A stretch of 38,281 nt of DNA from positions 1 through 38,281 of the forward strand of contig NZ_JMPS01000017.1 of assembly GCF_000735455.1 (NCBI RefSeq), read 5' to 3'. The notes under the pieces are model-generated. The model was not told the DNA's origin and did no database searches. It saw only the letters and a list, made by a program, of their open reading frames with translations. The stretch comes from Yokenella regensburgei ATCC 49455 (lineage in GTDB: Bacteria; Pseudomonadota; Gammaproteobacteria; Enterobacterales; Enterobacteriaceae). Of the stretch, positions 22,951 to 30,621 are shown in pieces. The position numbers were made by a program, and so were the translations under genes. The stretch's first letter is position 1. Every line of letters begins with the position of its first letter.

Positions 22951-23967
22951 GTGGCACAACGAGATTATGTACGCCGCAGCCAACCGGCTCCTTCGCGGCG
23001 CAAAAAGAGCCCCTCACGGAACTCGAGGAAAAAGCAAAGCAGCTTTCCTTCCGTTTCACCCGCTATGGTTGCCATTGCGGCAGCGGTGCTGGTGGCCTTT
23101 ATCGGTGGCCTGTACTTTATTACCCACCACAAGAAAGAGGAAGCTGACACCCTGCAGGGTCGTCAGGTGACGGGTAACGGCCTTCCGCCAAAACCGGAAG
23201 AGCGCTGGCGTTACATTAAAGAGCTGGAAACACGTCAGCCAGGCGTCCGTGCGCCAACGGAACCTTCTGCCGGCGGCGAAGTGAAAAACGCTCAGCAGTT
23301 GACGGATGAGCAGCGCCAGTTGCTCGCACAAATGCAGGCAGATATGCGCCAGCAGCCGACGCAGCTGACCGAAGTCCCGTGGAATGAACAGACCCCGGCG
23401 CAGCGTCAGCAGACGTTGCAGCGTCAGCGTTTAGCTCAACAGCAAAACCAGGCGCAACAACAGCAGCAGCAGACACAGCAGCAGTGGTCGCAAACTCAGC
23501 CGGTACAGCAGCCGCGCACCGCTCCTCGTGTAGCGGAGCAGCCATACCAGCAGACACAGACGGTACAGACGCCACCGCGTCAGACCCCGCCGCCAAAAGC
23601 GGCCACGACCAGCCAGCAGCCGTACCAGGATCTGTTGCAGACCCCTGCGCACACGGCCGCACAGCAGCCAAAAGCGCAGCAGGCCGCACCGGTTACCCGT
23701 GAGCCAGAAGCACCAAAAGCCACGGCGGAGAAGAAAGACGAGCGCCGCTGGATGGTACAGTGTGGTTCGTTTAAAGGCGCTGACCAGGCCGAAACCGTGC
23801 GTGCACAGCTCGCGTTCGAAGGTTTTGACTCACGCATCACCACCAACAACGGCTGGAATCGCGTGGTCATTGGGCCGTTGAAAGGTAAAGATAATGCCGA
23901 CGGAGTCCTCAGCCGTCTGAAGGTTGCCGGACACTCAAACTGCATTCGTCTCGGCGCCGGGGGTTGA
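22951..23967 (+). CDS. ftsN: cell division protein FtsN
   Basis: Essential late division protein that activates septal peptidoglycan synthesis by FtsWI. The start codon is GTG. The cytoplasmic N-terminus is MAQRDYVRRSQPAPSRRKK, one membrane helix follows at about residues 33-54 (VSPAMVAIAAAVLVAFIGGLYFIT), then a conserved periplasmic helical region (LPPKPEERWRYIKELE), a long Q-rich linker of low complexity, and the C-terminal SPOR domain (RRWMVQCGSFKGADQAE onward) that binds denuded glycan. It has 338 residues against 319 in E. coli; the difference is in the Q-rich linker. Its stop codon lies inside the hslVU sigma-32 promoter. Confidence 0.98.
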   Translation: MAQRDYVRRSQPAPSRRKKSPSRNSRKKQSSFPSVSPAMVAIAAAVLVAFIGGLYFITHHKKEEADTLQGRQVTGNGLPPKPEERWRYIKELETRQPGVRAPTEPSAGGEVKNAQQLTDEQRQLLAQMQADMRQQPTQLTEVPWNEQTPAQRQQTLQRQRLAQQQNQAQQQQQQTQQQWSQTQPVQQPRTAPRVAEQPYQQTQTVQTPPRQTPPPKAATTSQQPYQDLLQTPAHTAAQQPKAQQAAPVTREPEAPKATAEKKDERRWMVQCGSFKGADQAETVRAQLAFEGFDSRITTNNGWNRVVIGPLKGKDNADGVLSRLKVAGHSNCIRLGAGG

Positions 23968-23991
23968 AACCCCTAAATTCTCCCCCATCTA
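23964..23991 (+). promoter_or_regulatory. sigma-32 heat-shock promoter of hslVU
   Basis: TTGAAA at 23964-23969 and CCCCATCTA at 23983-23991 are spaced 13 bases apart, a close match to the RpoH consensus (CTTGAAA, N11-16, CCCCATnT). The -35 element overlaps the ftsN TGA stop. hslVU is a known heat-shock operon. Confidence 0.9.
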
Positions 23992-24003
23992 TAATTGCAT
24001 TCT

Positions 24004-24024
24004 GCCCCGTACACTGTGCGGGGC
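24004..24024 (+). other. 5' stem-loop of hslVU mRNA
   Basis: GCCCCG (24004-24009) pairs with CGGGGC (24019-24024) and the stem extends inward to about 9 bp. It begins within a few bases of the predicted sigma-32 transcript start. In E. coli a 5' stem-loop of this transcript is reported to stabilise the mRNA. Confidence 0.75.
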
Positions 24025-24057
24025 GCGTATTTCGATTTACACCCAGGGGGTCTGCTC

Positions 24058-24588
24058 GTGACAACAATAGTTAGTGTTCGCCGCAACGGTCATGTTGTGA
24101 TTGCCGGTGATGGTCAGGCCACGCTTGGCAATACCGTCATGAAAGGCAACGTGAAAAAAGTCCGCCGTCTGTACAACGACAAAGTCATCGCCGGTTTTGC
24201 GGGCGGTACTGCAGATGCCTTCACGCTGTTTGAACTGTTTGAACGTAAACTGGAAATGCACCAGGGCCACCTGGTGAAAGCCGCCGTTGAGCTGGCAAAA
24301 GACTGGCGTACCGACCGGATGCTGCGCAAGCTCGAAGCGCTGCTGGCGGTGGCGGATGAAAACGCCTCGCTCATCATCACCGGTAACGGTGACGTTGTGC
24401 AGCCAGAAAACGATCTTATCGCCATTGGTTCCGGTGGCCCTTATGCGCAGGCTGCGGCCCGTGCGCTGCTGGAAAACACCGATATGGGCGCCCGCGACAT
24501 CGCGGTTAAAGCGTTGGATATTGCAGGTGATATCTGCATCTACACCAACCATTTCCACACCATCGAAGAATTGACCTCTAAAGCGTAA
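24058..24588 (+). CDS. hslV: ATP-dependent protease subunit HslV (ClpQ)
   Basis: Proteasome-like threonine peptidase that forms a double hexamer with HslU caps and degrades misfolded proteins and regulators such as SulA. The start is GTG; the initiator is removed to expose T2 ([13 protein letters not shown]) as nucleophile. It has 176 residues as in E. coli, with the [15 protein letters not shown] and [17 protein letters not shown] motifs. The upstream extension of the frame contains promoter and hairpin and is rejected. AGGGGGT precedes the GTG. hslU follows after 9 bases. Confidence 0.99.
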   Translation: MTTIVSVRRNGHVVIAGDGQATLGNTVMKGNVKKVRRLYNDKVIAGFAGGTADAFTLFELFERKLEMHQGHLVKAAVELAKDWRTDRMLRKLEALLAVADENASLIITGNGDVVQPENDLIAIGSGGPYAQAAARALLENTDMGARDIAVKALDIAGDICIYTNHFHTIEELTSKA

Positions 24589-24597
24589 GGATCTCCC

Positions 24598-25932
24598 ATG
24601 TCTGAAATGACCCCACGCGAAATTGTGAGCGAACTGAACAAACACATCATTGGTCAGGACGCTGCCAAACGCTCTGTGGCTATCGCCTTGCGTAACCGCT
24701 GGCGCCGTATGCAGCTGGATGAAGAGCTGCGCCACGAAGTCACCCCGAAAAACATTCTGATGATCGGCCCAACCGGCGTCGGTAAAACCGAAATCGCCCG
24801 TCGTCTGGCGAAGCTCGCCAATGCGCCGTTCATCAAAGTTGAAGCAACCAAGTTCACTGAAGTGGGCTATGTCGGGAAAGAAGTGGATTCTATCATCCGC
24901 GATCTGACCGATTCTGCTATCAAGATGGTTCGCGTTCAGTCCATTGAGAAAAACCGCTACCGCGCCGAAGAGATGGCGGAAGAGCGTATTCTCGACGTGC
25001 TGATCCCACCGGCTAAGAACAACTGGGGCCAGGCCGAAGCCGCTCAGGAACCGTCTGCAGCCCGTCAGGCATTCCGCAAAAAACTGCGTGAAGGCCAGCT
25101 CGACGATAAAGAGATTGAAATCGATCTCGCTGCCGCGCCGATGGGCGTTGAGATTATGGCGCCTCCGGGTATGGAAGAGATGACCAGCCAGCTGCAGTCC
25201 ATGTTCCAGAACCTGGGCGGTCAGAAGCAGAAACCGCGTAAGCTTAAAATCAAAGACGCGATGAAGCTCCTGATTGAAGAAGAAGCCGCGAAGCTGGTTA
25301 ACCCGGAAGAGCTGAAGCAGGACGCCATCGACGCCGTTGAGCAGCACGGTATCGTGTTCATCGACGAAATCGACAAAATCTGTAAGCGCGGCGGCAACAG
25401 CTCCGGCCCGGACGTGTCCCGTGAAGGCGTACAGCGCGACCTGCTGCCGCTGGTGGAAGGCTGCACCGTCTCCACCAAGCATGGCATGGTCAAAACCGAT
25501 CATATCCTGTTCATCGCTTCTGGCGCATTCCAGGTTGCCAGCCCGTCAGATCTGATCCCAGAGCTGCAGGGTCGTCTGCCAATCCGCGTTGAGCTGCAGG
25601 CGCTGACCACCGAAGATTTCGAGCGTATTCTGACCGAGCCAAACGCTTCTGTAACCGTACAGTACAAAGCGCTGATGGCAACCGAAGGCGTGAACATTGA
25701 ATTCACTCAGGACGGTATTAAACGCATTGCGCAGGCCGCCTGGCAGGTGAACGAGACCACCGAAAACATCGGTGCTCGCCGTCTGCACACCGTACTGGAG
25801 CGCCTGGTCGAAGACATCTCTTACGATGCCAGCGATCTCGGCGGTCAGACCATTACTATCGATGCAGATTACGTGAGTAAACATTTAGATGCATTGGTGG
25901 CAGATGAAGATCTGAGCCGTTTTATTCTATAA
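24598..25932 (+). CDS. hslU: HslU ATPase of the HslUV protease (ClpY)
   Basis: AAA+ unfoldase that feeds substrates to HslV. It has 444 residues against 443 in E. coli, with one extra residue in the [10 protein letters not shown] loop. Walker A is GPTGVGKTE near residues 57-65, the pore motif GYVGKEV follows, an inserted I domain spans about residues 110-240, and Walker B is IVFIDEIDK. The C-terminal tail (EDLSRFIL) that docks into HslV is conserved. An AAGGA binding site lies before the ATG. A terminator follows. Confidence 0.99.
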   Translation: MSEMTPREIVSELNKHIIGQDAAKRSVAIALRNRWRRMQLDEELRHEVTPKNILMIGPTGVGKTEIARRLAKLANAPFIKVEATKFTEVGYVGKEVDSIIRDLTDSAIKMVRVQSIEKNRYRAEEMAEERILDVLIPPAKNNWGQAEAAQEPSAARQAFRKKLREGQLDDKEIEIDLAAAPMGVEIMAPPGMEEMTSQLQSMFQNLGGQKQKPRKLKIKDAMKLLIEEEAAKLVNPEELKQDAIDAVEQHGIVFIDEIDKICKRGGNSSGPDVSREGVQRDLLPLVEGCTVSTKHGMVKTDHILFIASGAFQVASPSDLIPELQGRLPIRVELQALTTEDFERILTEPNASVTVQYKALMATEGVNIEFTQDGIKRIAQAAWQVNETTENIGARRLHTVLERLVEDISYDASDLGGQTITIDADYVSKHLDALVADEDLSRFIL

Positions 25933-25961
25933 TCGCGGTAAATGCATTTTCATCTTTGTTG

Positions 25962-25987
25962 ATGGGGGCTATTGGCCCCCATTTTTA
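25962..25987 (+). terminator. Rho-independent terminator after hslU
   Basis: The 8-bp stem ATGGGGGC/GCCCCCAT (25962-25969 with 25975-25982) is followed by TTTTATT. It ends hslVU transcription just before menA; the menA start is only 13 bases further on. Confidence 0.88.
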
Positions 25988-25999
25988 TTGGCGCTATTT

Positions 26000-26929
26000 A
26001 TGACTGAATCGCAACCCATTAGCCGCACTCGGGCCTGGCTGGAAAGCCTGCGCCCTAAAACGTTACCTCTCGCGTTTGCCGCGATTGTTGTCGGGACCAC
26101 GCTCGCCTGGTGGCAAGGCCATTTCGACCCGCTGGTCGCCGTGTTGTCGCTGATTACCGCCGGTCTGCTGCAGATCCTGTCGAACCTCGCAAACGACTAC
26201 GGTGATGCCGTCAAAGGCAGCGATAAGCCTGACCGCATCGGGCCGCTGCGCGGGATGCAGAAAGGGGTTATCACCCAGCAGCAGATGAAACGCGCACTGA
26301 TCGTTACCGTGGCGCTAATCTGTCTGTGTGGCCTGGGACTGCTGTTCGCAGCCTGGCAGGGTATCGGCGATTTCATTGGTTTCCTGGTGCTGGGTGGGCT
26401 CTCAATCATCGCCGCCATCACCTACACCGTGGGCACCCGCCCGTACGGTTACATTGGCCTTGGCGATATCTCGGTGCTGGTGTTCTTCGGCTGGCTGAGC
26501 GTGATGGGGAGTTGGTATCTGCAGGCGCATAACCTGCACCCGGCCATTTTCCTGCCGGCCACCGCCTGTGGCCTGCTGGCTGCCGCCGTACTGAACGTCA
26601 ACAACCTGCGCGACATCAACAGCGACAGGGAGAACGGTAAGAACACGCTTGCGGTACGCCTGGGGCCTCAGCTTGCCCGCCGCTATCACGCCTGCCTGCT
26701 GATGGGTGCGCTGCTGTGTCTGGCGCTGTTTAACCTTATCTCGCTGCACAGCGCCTGGGGCTGGCTGTTTATTCTTGCCGCACCGCTGCTGGTGAAGCAG
26801 GCACGCTATATTCTGCGCGAGCAGGATCCGGTCGCGATGCGTCCGATGCTGGAAAAAACCGTGAAAGGTGCGCTGCTGACTAACCTGTTGTTTGTCGTGG
26901 GAATAGTGCTAAGCCGGGTCCTCGCGTAA
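26000..26929 (+). CDS. menA: 1,4-dihydroxy-2-naphthoate polyprenyltransferase
   Basis: Inner-membrane UbiA-family enzyme that attaches an octaprenyl chain to dihydroxynaphthoate, giving demethylmenaquinone. It has 309 residues (308 in E. coli) with eight to nine hydrophobic helices. The two aspartate-rich motifs are NLANDYGDAVKGSDKPDR (about residues 60-77) and NNLRDINSDRENGKNT. The frame is open by a TTG four codons earlier, but the ATG with MTESQPISRTRAWLESLRPKT fits the family. It is very close to the hslU terminator, so read-through probably contributes to expression. Confidence 0.98.
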   Translation: MTESQPISRTRAWLESLRPKTLPLAFAAIVVGTTLAWWQGHFDPLVAVLSLITAGLLQILSNLANDYGDAVKGSDKPDRIGPLRGMQKGVITQQQMKRALIVTVALICLCGLGLLFAAWQGIGDFIGFLVLGGLSIIAAITYTVGTRPYGYIGLGDISVLVFFGWLSVMGSWYLQAHNLHPAIFLPATACGLLAAAVLNVNNLRDINSDRENGKNTLAVRLGPQLARRYHACLLMGALLCLALFNLISLHSAWGWLFILAAPLLVKQARYILREQDPVAMRPMLEKTVKGALLTNLLFVVGIVLSRVLA

Positions 26930-26959
26930 CTGACAAATATCAATTAACAATTGATGATT

Positions 26960-26989
26960 TTGCAAACAGAGCGCCAGGCGCGATATACT
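26960..26989 (+). promoter_or_regulatory. promoter of rraA with upstream palindrome
   Basis: TTGCAA (26960-26965) and TATACT (26984-26989) are spaced 18 bases apart, 31 bases before the rraA start. A perfect inverted repeat, ATCAATT and AATTGAT around AAC (26939-26955), lies just upstream of the -35. Confidence 0.7.
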
Positions 26990-27020
26990 AAAAATTCTCG
27001 CAGCAACTGAAGTTAAGCCT

Positions 27021-27506
27021 ATGAAATACGATACCTCCGAGCTTTGTGACATGTACCAGGAAGATGTCAACGTCGTAGAACCGCTGTTCTCCAACTTTGG
27101 GGGACGGTCATCGTTTGGTGGACAGATAATCACGGTGAAGTGTTTCGAGGATAACGGGTTGCTGTACGATATGCTCGAACAGAACGGCCGTGGTCGCATT
27201 CTACTGGTCGATGGTGGCGGTTCTGTCCGTCGCGCCCTGATCGATGCCGATTTGGGCCGTCTTGCCATGCAGAATGAGTGGGAAGGCATTGTGGTCTACG
27301 GTGCCGTGCGTCAGGTCGATGACTTGGTAGATCTCGATCTGGGCATCCAGGCGCTGGCCGCTATTCCGGTGGGTGCAGCAGGTGAAGGCATTGGCGAAAG
27401 CGACGTTCGCGTCAATTTCGGCGGCGTGACCTTCTTCTCCGGCGACCATCTGTATGCCGACAACACTGGTATCATCCTGTCGGAAGATCCGCTCGACATC
27501 GAGTAA
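27021..27506 (+). CDS. rraA: ribonuclease E inhibitor RraA
   Basis: Trimeric protein that binds RNase E and DEAD-box helicases and slows mRNA decay. It has 161 residues as in E. coli with near-identical sequence; the [17 protein letters not shown] stretch belongs to the MenG-like methyltransferase/aldolase fold that gave the family its former wrong name. It is downstream of menA as usual and has its own promoter. In E. coli zapB and glpFKX come next; here a terminator and convergent pfkA follow directly. Confidence 0.98.
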   Translation: MKYDTSELCDMYQEDVNVVEPLFSNFGGRSSFGGQIITVKCFEDNGLLYDMLEQNGRGRILLVDGGGSVRRALIDADLGRLAMQNEWEGIVVYGAVRQVDDLVDLDLGIQALAAIPVGAAGEGIGESDVRVNFGGVTFFSGDHLYADNTGIILSEDPLDIE

Positions 27507-27522
27507 TCGACTGCCAGACAGT

Positions 27523-27553
27523 AAAAAGGCCTTCTCAATGAGAAGGCCTTTTT
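27523..27553. terminator. bidirectional terminator between rraA and pfkA
   Basis: The stem GGCCTTCTC (27528-27536) with GAGAAGGCC (27540-27548) is flanked by A5 and T5. It lies between the convergent genes and can serve both. Confidence 0.93.
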
Positions 27554-27572
27554 GTTTGTCGCTGATGCGAAA

Positions 27573-28535
27573 TCAGTACAGTTTTTTCGCGCAGTCCAGC
27601 CAGTCGGTCTTGAACGGACGCTTCATGTTCTCGATGGCATCGATGATGTCGTGGTGAACCAGTTTCTCGTTCTGGATACCAACACAACGGCCACCGTGGC
27701 CCTGCAGCAGCAGGTCGATAGCGTACGAGCCCATACGCGACGCCAGGATGCGGTCGTAAGGGCAAGGTGAACCACCGCGCTGAATGTGGCCCAGAACGGT
27801 TGCACGGGTCTCACGCTTGGTTTCCGTCTCGATGTACTTCGCCAGCTCGTCAACGTCGCAGATGTGCTCGGTGATAGCAACAATCGCGTGTTTCTTACCT
27901 TTCGCAATACCCGCTTTGATTTCCGCGACCAGATCTTCGCGGCTGAATTCCACTTCAGGTACAACAACGAACTCACAGCCGCCGGCGATAGCTGCCGCAA
28001 GGGTCAGGTCGCCACAGTAGCGGCCCATCACTTCAACGATAGAGATACGTTGGTGCGAAGAGGAGGTGTCGCGCAGACGGTCAATGGCTTCAACGACGGT
28101 ACCCAGCGCGGTGAAGAAACCGATGGTGTAGTCGGTGCCTTTAATATCGTTGTCGATAGTGCCCGGCAGGCCCACGCATGGGAAGCCCATTTCCGTCAGG
28201 CGTTTTGCACCCATGTAGGAACCGTCACCACCGATAACAACCAGCGCATCCAGGCCGCGTTTTTTCATGTTCTCGATAGCCACCTGACGGATATTTTCGT
28301 CACGGAATTCCGGGAAACGAGCGGAACCGAGGAAAGTACCACCGCGGTTGATCATATCGGAAACGCTGTAACGGTCGAGCTGAACCATACGATCTTCATA
28401 CAGACCCAGGTAGCCGTCATATATACCAAAAACTTCCAGTCCTTCCGATAACGCTGCGCGCACAACGCCACGGATCGCCGCGTTCATGCCTGGGGCATCA
28501 CCGCCACTTGTCAACACACCGATTTTCTTAATCAT
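27573..28535 (-). CDS. pfkA: 6-phosphofructokinase I
   Basis: Commits fructose-6-phosphate to glycolysis with ATP. The 320 residues equal E. coli PfkA. The ATP loop is [11 protein letters not shown] near the N-terminus, the catalytic aspartate is in the PGTIDNDI motif (about residue 127), and the [10 protein letters not shown] and [14 protein letters not shown] substrate/effector motifs are present. An AGAGG binding site precedes the ATG. The 186-base gap to fieF holds its promoter; a TATACT hexamer on this strand at 28625-28630 is a candidate -10. Confidence 0.99.
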   Translation of the reverse strand: MIKKIGVLTSGGDAPGMNAAIRGVVRAALSEGLEVFGIYDGYLGLYEDRMVQLDRYSVSDMINRGGTFLGSARFPEFRDENIRQVAIENMKKRGLDALVVIGGDGSYMGAKRLTEMGFPCVGLPGTIDNDIKGTDYTIGFFTALGTVVEAIDRLRDTSSSHQRISIVEVMGRYCGDLTLAAAIAGGCEFVVVPEVEFSREDLVAEIKAGIAKGKKHAIVAITEHICDVDELAKYIETETKRETRATVLGHIQRGGSPCPYDRILASRMGSYAIDLLLQGHGGRCVGIQNEKLVHHDIIDAIENMKRPFKTDWLDCAKKLY

Positions 28536-28721
28536 GACTACCTCTGAACTTAGGAATGCTAATAATTAATTCTTCTGCCCGAAGCGCTCCCACCTGAAGG
28601 GAGTGAACGACTCTATAGAGCCATAGTATAACAAGAGCTTCGTGCTGAATTGATTCAGGTCAGACCAAACGGCGGTAAATTATACAAAAAATGCCCGCCA
28701 GGCCCACTCCTTTTCATCCGA

Positions 28722-29627
28722 TTACGAAAGTTCAAAACGCCCTTGTCGTCCCTGCGGAACAACCGAGCACGGATCCTGATGAATAATGACATCGGATCCC
28801 GGAAAACGCAGCAAAATTGCTTGCTCTACCTGCTCAGCCACCAGATGCGCCTGAACCAGCGGTAGGTTGTCTTCCATTTCCAAATGAATCTGAATAAAGC
28901 GGGTCGGCCCTGACTGCCGCGTGCGAAGATCGTGAGCCCCACTGACGCCTGGCCAGCTCGTCACGATAGAGATAATTTCTTTGCGCTCTTCGTCTGGCAA
29001 CGCGCGATCCAGCAGCGACTGCACCGCTTCATAACCCATACGCAATGCGCTATATAAAATATAGACGCCAATACCTAATGCAAACAGCGCATCAGCCCGG
29101 TGCCAGCCGTACCACGATAGCCCCAGCGCGACCAGAATGGCACCGTTCATCATAACATCTGATTGATAATGTAGCATATCTGCGCGCACCGCCTGGCTTT
29201 GCGTGCGGCGCACCACCCAGCGCTGAAACGTCACCAGCACAATGGTGCTAAAAAGCGCGATAATAGTGACAATAATCCCGATTCCCGGCTGATTCATGGG
29301 TTCCGGACGCACCAGATGGTCGATACCGGTCAGAAACAGAAAAAGCGCCGATCCAGAAATAAACATACTTTGCGCCAATGCCGCCAGCGATTCCGCTTTC
29401 CCATGACCGAAGGTGTGCTCTTCATCGGCGGGCTGCAGTGAATAACGCACCACCAGCAGGTTAGTCAGCGATGCCGCAATATCCACCAGCGAATCGACCA
29501 ACGCCGCCAGAATACTGACGGAACTCGTGTACCACCATGCGAAAATTTTTATCACCAGCAACAGCGATGCCATCACCGTTGCAGCAATTGCCGCCCGACT
29601 AATCAGCCGGCCATAGGATTGATTCAT
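28722..29627 (-). CDS. fieF: ferrous-iron/zinc cation efflux pump FieF (YiiP)
   Basis: Cation diffusion facilitator that exports Zn2+ and Fe2+ in exchange for protons. It has 301 residues (E. coli 300), with six membrane helices and a C-terminal cytoplasmic metal-binding domain. The intramembrane site residues are in DSLVD (helix 2) and HYQSDVMMN (helix 5), and the histidine-rich loop FGHGKAES is conserved. The C-terminal [16 protein letters not shown] and IIHQDPCSV parts match. GGAG lies 6 bases before the ATG. It is separated from cpxP, its usual upstream neighbour, by a prophage. Confidence 0.98.
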   Translation of the reverse strand: MNQSYGRLISRAAIAATVMASLLLVIKIFAWWYTSSVSILAALVDSLVDIAASLTNLLVVRYSLQPADEEHTFGHGKAESLAALAQSMFISGSALFLFLTGIDHLVRPEPMNQPGIGIIVTIIALFSTIVLVTFQRWVVRRTQSQAVRADMLHYQSDVMMNGAILVALGLSWYGWHRADALFALGIGVYILYSALRMGYEAVQSLLDRALPDEERKEIISIVTSWPGVSGAHDLRTRQSGPTRFIQIHLEMEDNLPLVQAHLVAEQVEQAILLRFPGSDVIIHQDPCSVVPQGRQGRFELS

Positions 29628-29653
29628 ATGCGCTCCAGAGGTTCTCTGGGGCT

Positions 29654-29659
29654 AGTATA
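29654..29659 (-). promoter_or_regulatory. candidate -10 of fieF
   Basis: TATACT on the minus strand, 27 bases before the fieF start and downstream of the CpxQ-type terminator, so fieF can be expressed despite the inserted prophage. No good -35 was found. Confidence 0.4.
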
Positions 29660-29697
29660 GCGGATCGCTTTAGCGGAGAATTTGCTAAATAAAGGAC

Positions 29698-29739
29698 AAA
29701 AAAAACCCCCACATCATGTGGGGGAAGACAGGGATGGTG
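29698..29739 (-). ncRNA. cpxQ: 3' end of CpxQ sRNA (cpxP 3' UTR) with its terminator
   Basis: On the minus strand the sequence CACCATCCCTGTCTT leads into a stem CCCCCAC/GTGGGGG with a 5-base loop and eight T. This matches, from memory, the 3' end of E. coli CpxQ, an Hfq-bound RNA cut from the cpxP mRNA that represses envelope protein mRNAs. The cpxP coding region and the CpxQ 5' seed region are not found upstream; the sequence there is prophage-like. The piece seen is therefore the distal part, split off or duplicated by integration. Confidence 0.75.
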
Positions 29740-29745
29740 CGCCAA
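29698..29745. other. probable prophage attachment site (host/phage junction)
   Basis: Left of this segment is host sequence (fieF and its promoter); the segment itself is the conserved cpxP 3' terminator region; right of it homology to the host stops. The core repeat should recur at the far end of the prophage next to cpxP, outside the window, so its exact limits cannot be set. Confidence 0.6.
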
Positions 29746-29761
29746 GCCTGCTCCCATCCAA

Positions 29762-29785
29762 CTGATAAAAAAGGATTTTTATCAG
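29762..29785. repeat. perfect 10-bp inverted repeat near the attachment site
   Basis: CTGATAAAAA (29762-29771) and TTTTTATCAG (29776-29785) around AGGA. It is AT-rich, 25-60 bases inside the presumed junction. It could be an integrase arm site or a terminator-like hairpin. Confidence 0.6.
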
Positions 29786-29821
29786 CCAGTGTCCACACTG
29801 TGACCATATCGACATTTTAAT

Positions 29822-29838
29822 GCCACTGTAACAGTGGC
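29822..29838 (-). terminator. hairpin after the lipoprotein gene, weak terminator
   Basis: GCCACTG and CAGTGGC around TAA form a perfect 7-bp stem just past the lipoprotein stop. Only ATTAAAAT follows on the minus strand, so termination efficiency is doubtful. Confidence 0.45.
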
Positions 29839-29841
29839 CTT

Positions 29842-30237
29842 CTATTGTGCGGCCGACTCTTCTGGGCCGCACAATTTCTCGTAATCTTTTGGCGTCGTTC
29901 TATCTAAACCTGTGTAAATTTCTTTTCTTAAGATTGAGTAGGTTACACCCTTTGAGAATGCGCCCTTAGGAACCATGTTTATTTCGACCAGGAAGGGAGA
30001 AAAACCAGCGTAAGCCCCAAACCCATTTTTCGCATTCAGCTGCCCGCATACGATCCCCTTAACCTCACCATCTTTTGTTTCTTCTGTTTGCACAAAACGC
30101 ATATATCGAAATTTTGCGCTATCTGGATCTCTTGTATCCGCGGCAACCTCTTTCTGCGCCAGTTCAATAGCCTTATCAACACTAGGCTTACACCCTACGA
30201 GCCCGATTAATGCCAGTAAAACCATGGTTTTTCTCAT
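29842..30237 (-). CDS. small prophage lipoprotein, probable moron
   Basis: A 131-residue protein with a signal sequence and lipobox: MRKTMVLLALIGLVGC, with the modified cysteine at position 16. The rest contains DTRDPDSAKFRYMRF and an IVCGQLNAKNGFGAYAGF segment, a pattern I have seen in many small uncharacterised secreted proteins of proteobacteria and phages. A second cysteine near the C-terminus (LCGPEE) could pair with the one in VCGQ. The start is the internal ATG at 30237, preceded by GGGGAA, rather than one 22 codons upstream. It sits between ogr and the attachment site, a usual place for cargo genes. Function unknown. Confidence 0.8.
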   Translation of the reverse strand: MRKTMVLLALIGLVGCKPSVDKAIELAQKEVAADTRDPDSAKFRYMRFVQTEETKDGEVKGIVCGQLNAKNGFGAYAGFSPFLVEINMVPKGAFSKGVTYSILRKEIYTGLDRTTPKDYEKLCGPEESAAQ

Positions 30238-30301
30238 TTTCGTTCCCCACTTCCATTGGTAAGAGCGGTAATTATCATTTTCTGCTGATTGCTTCTCAAG
30301 C

Positions 30302-30325
30302 AAAACCCCGCAAATGCGGGGTTTT
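30302..30325. terminator. terminator between lipoprotein gene and ogr
   Basis: CCCCGC/GCGGGG stem with AAAT loop, flanked by AAAA and TTTT. It directly follows the ogr stop and so separates the late operon D-ogr from the cargo gene, which must have its own promoter. Confidence 0.9.
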
Positions 30326-30327
30326 CT

Positions 30328-30576
30328 TCATACTGCGAGGCTGAGTTGACTGCTTCCATAATGCGAAGCGGGGAAGGCATCTGATGGGATGAAATCAGCC
30401 GGTAACTTTTCGCGGGGGGCGCGTTTGGTTACCAGTTTCTCAACGCTGTTGAGCGTAGTAAACGTAATACTGCATTCGAAATTCTGGCACTGGTGATAAT
30501 GCCGGACTGTCATTTCACTAAGAGGGCGACTGGTGCGCGTACGAGCGACGGCACCACAAACAGGACACTTAAACAT
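30328..30576 (-). CDS. ogr: Ogr/Delta-type late gene activator
   Basis: Zinc-finger activator that turns on P2-family late promoters by binding TGT-N12-ACA near -55 and contacting RNA polymerase. It has 82 residues (P2 Ogr 72). The zinc site is C4-X2-C7-X22-C30-X4-C35 and the YHQCQNxxCSxTF segment is almost identical to P2. The C-terminal tail is longer than in P2. It lies 45 bases after D on the same strand, so it belongs to the D transcript and would amplify its own synthesis if D is Ogr-activated. Confidence 0.95.
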   Translation of the reverse strand: MFKCPVCGAVARTRTSRPLSEMTVRHYHQCQNFECSITFTTLNSVEKLVTKRAPREKLPADFIPSDAFPASHYGSSQLSLAV

Positions 30577-30621
30577 AATGGCCTCCCATGGCGGGAGTTG
30601 AACTCGCTCATATTATGGCCG

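Noticed and set aside
23400-23700. Q-rich repeat tract as a mobile or CRISPR-like repeat
   Set aside because: It is the low-complexity CAG/CAA linker of ftsN, known to vary in length between species.
24037-25503. Open frame of 488 codons on the minus strand across hslV and hslU
   Set aside because: It mirrors two certain genes with near-identical E. coli homologues; long antisense frames are common in high-GC coding DNA and it shows no recognisable protein.
27507-27572. Loss of triosephosphate isomerase by deletion
   Set aside because: Only adjacency is visible. Relocation is more likely than loss of a central glycolytic gene, so this is reported as a rearrangement only.
29628-29760. tRNA gene as the integration site
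   Set aside because: No tRNA-like fold or CCA end is present; the conserved host element is the cpxP/CpxQ terminator.
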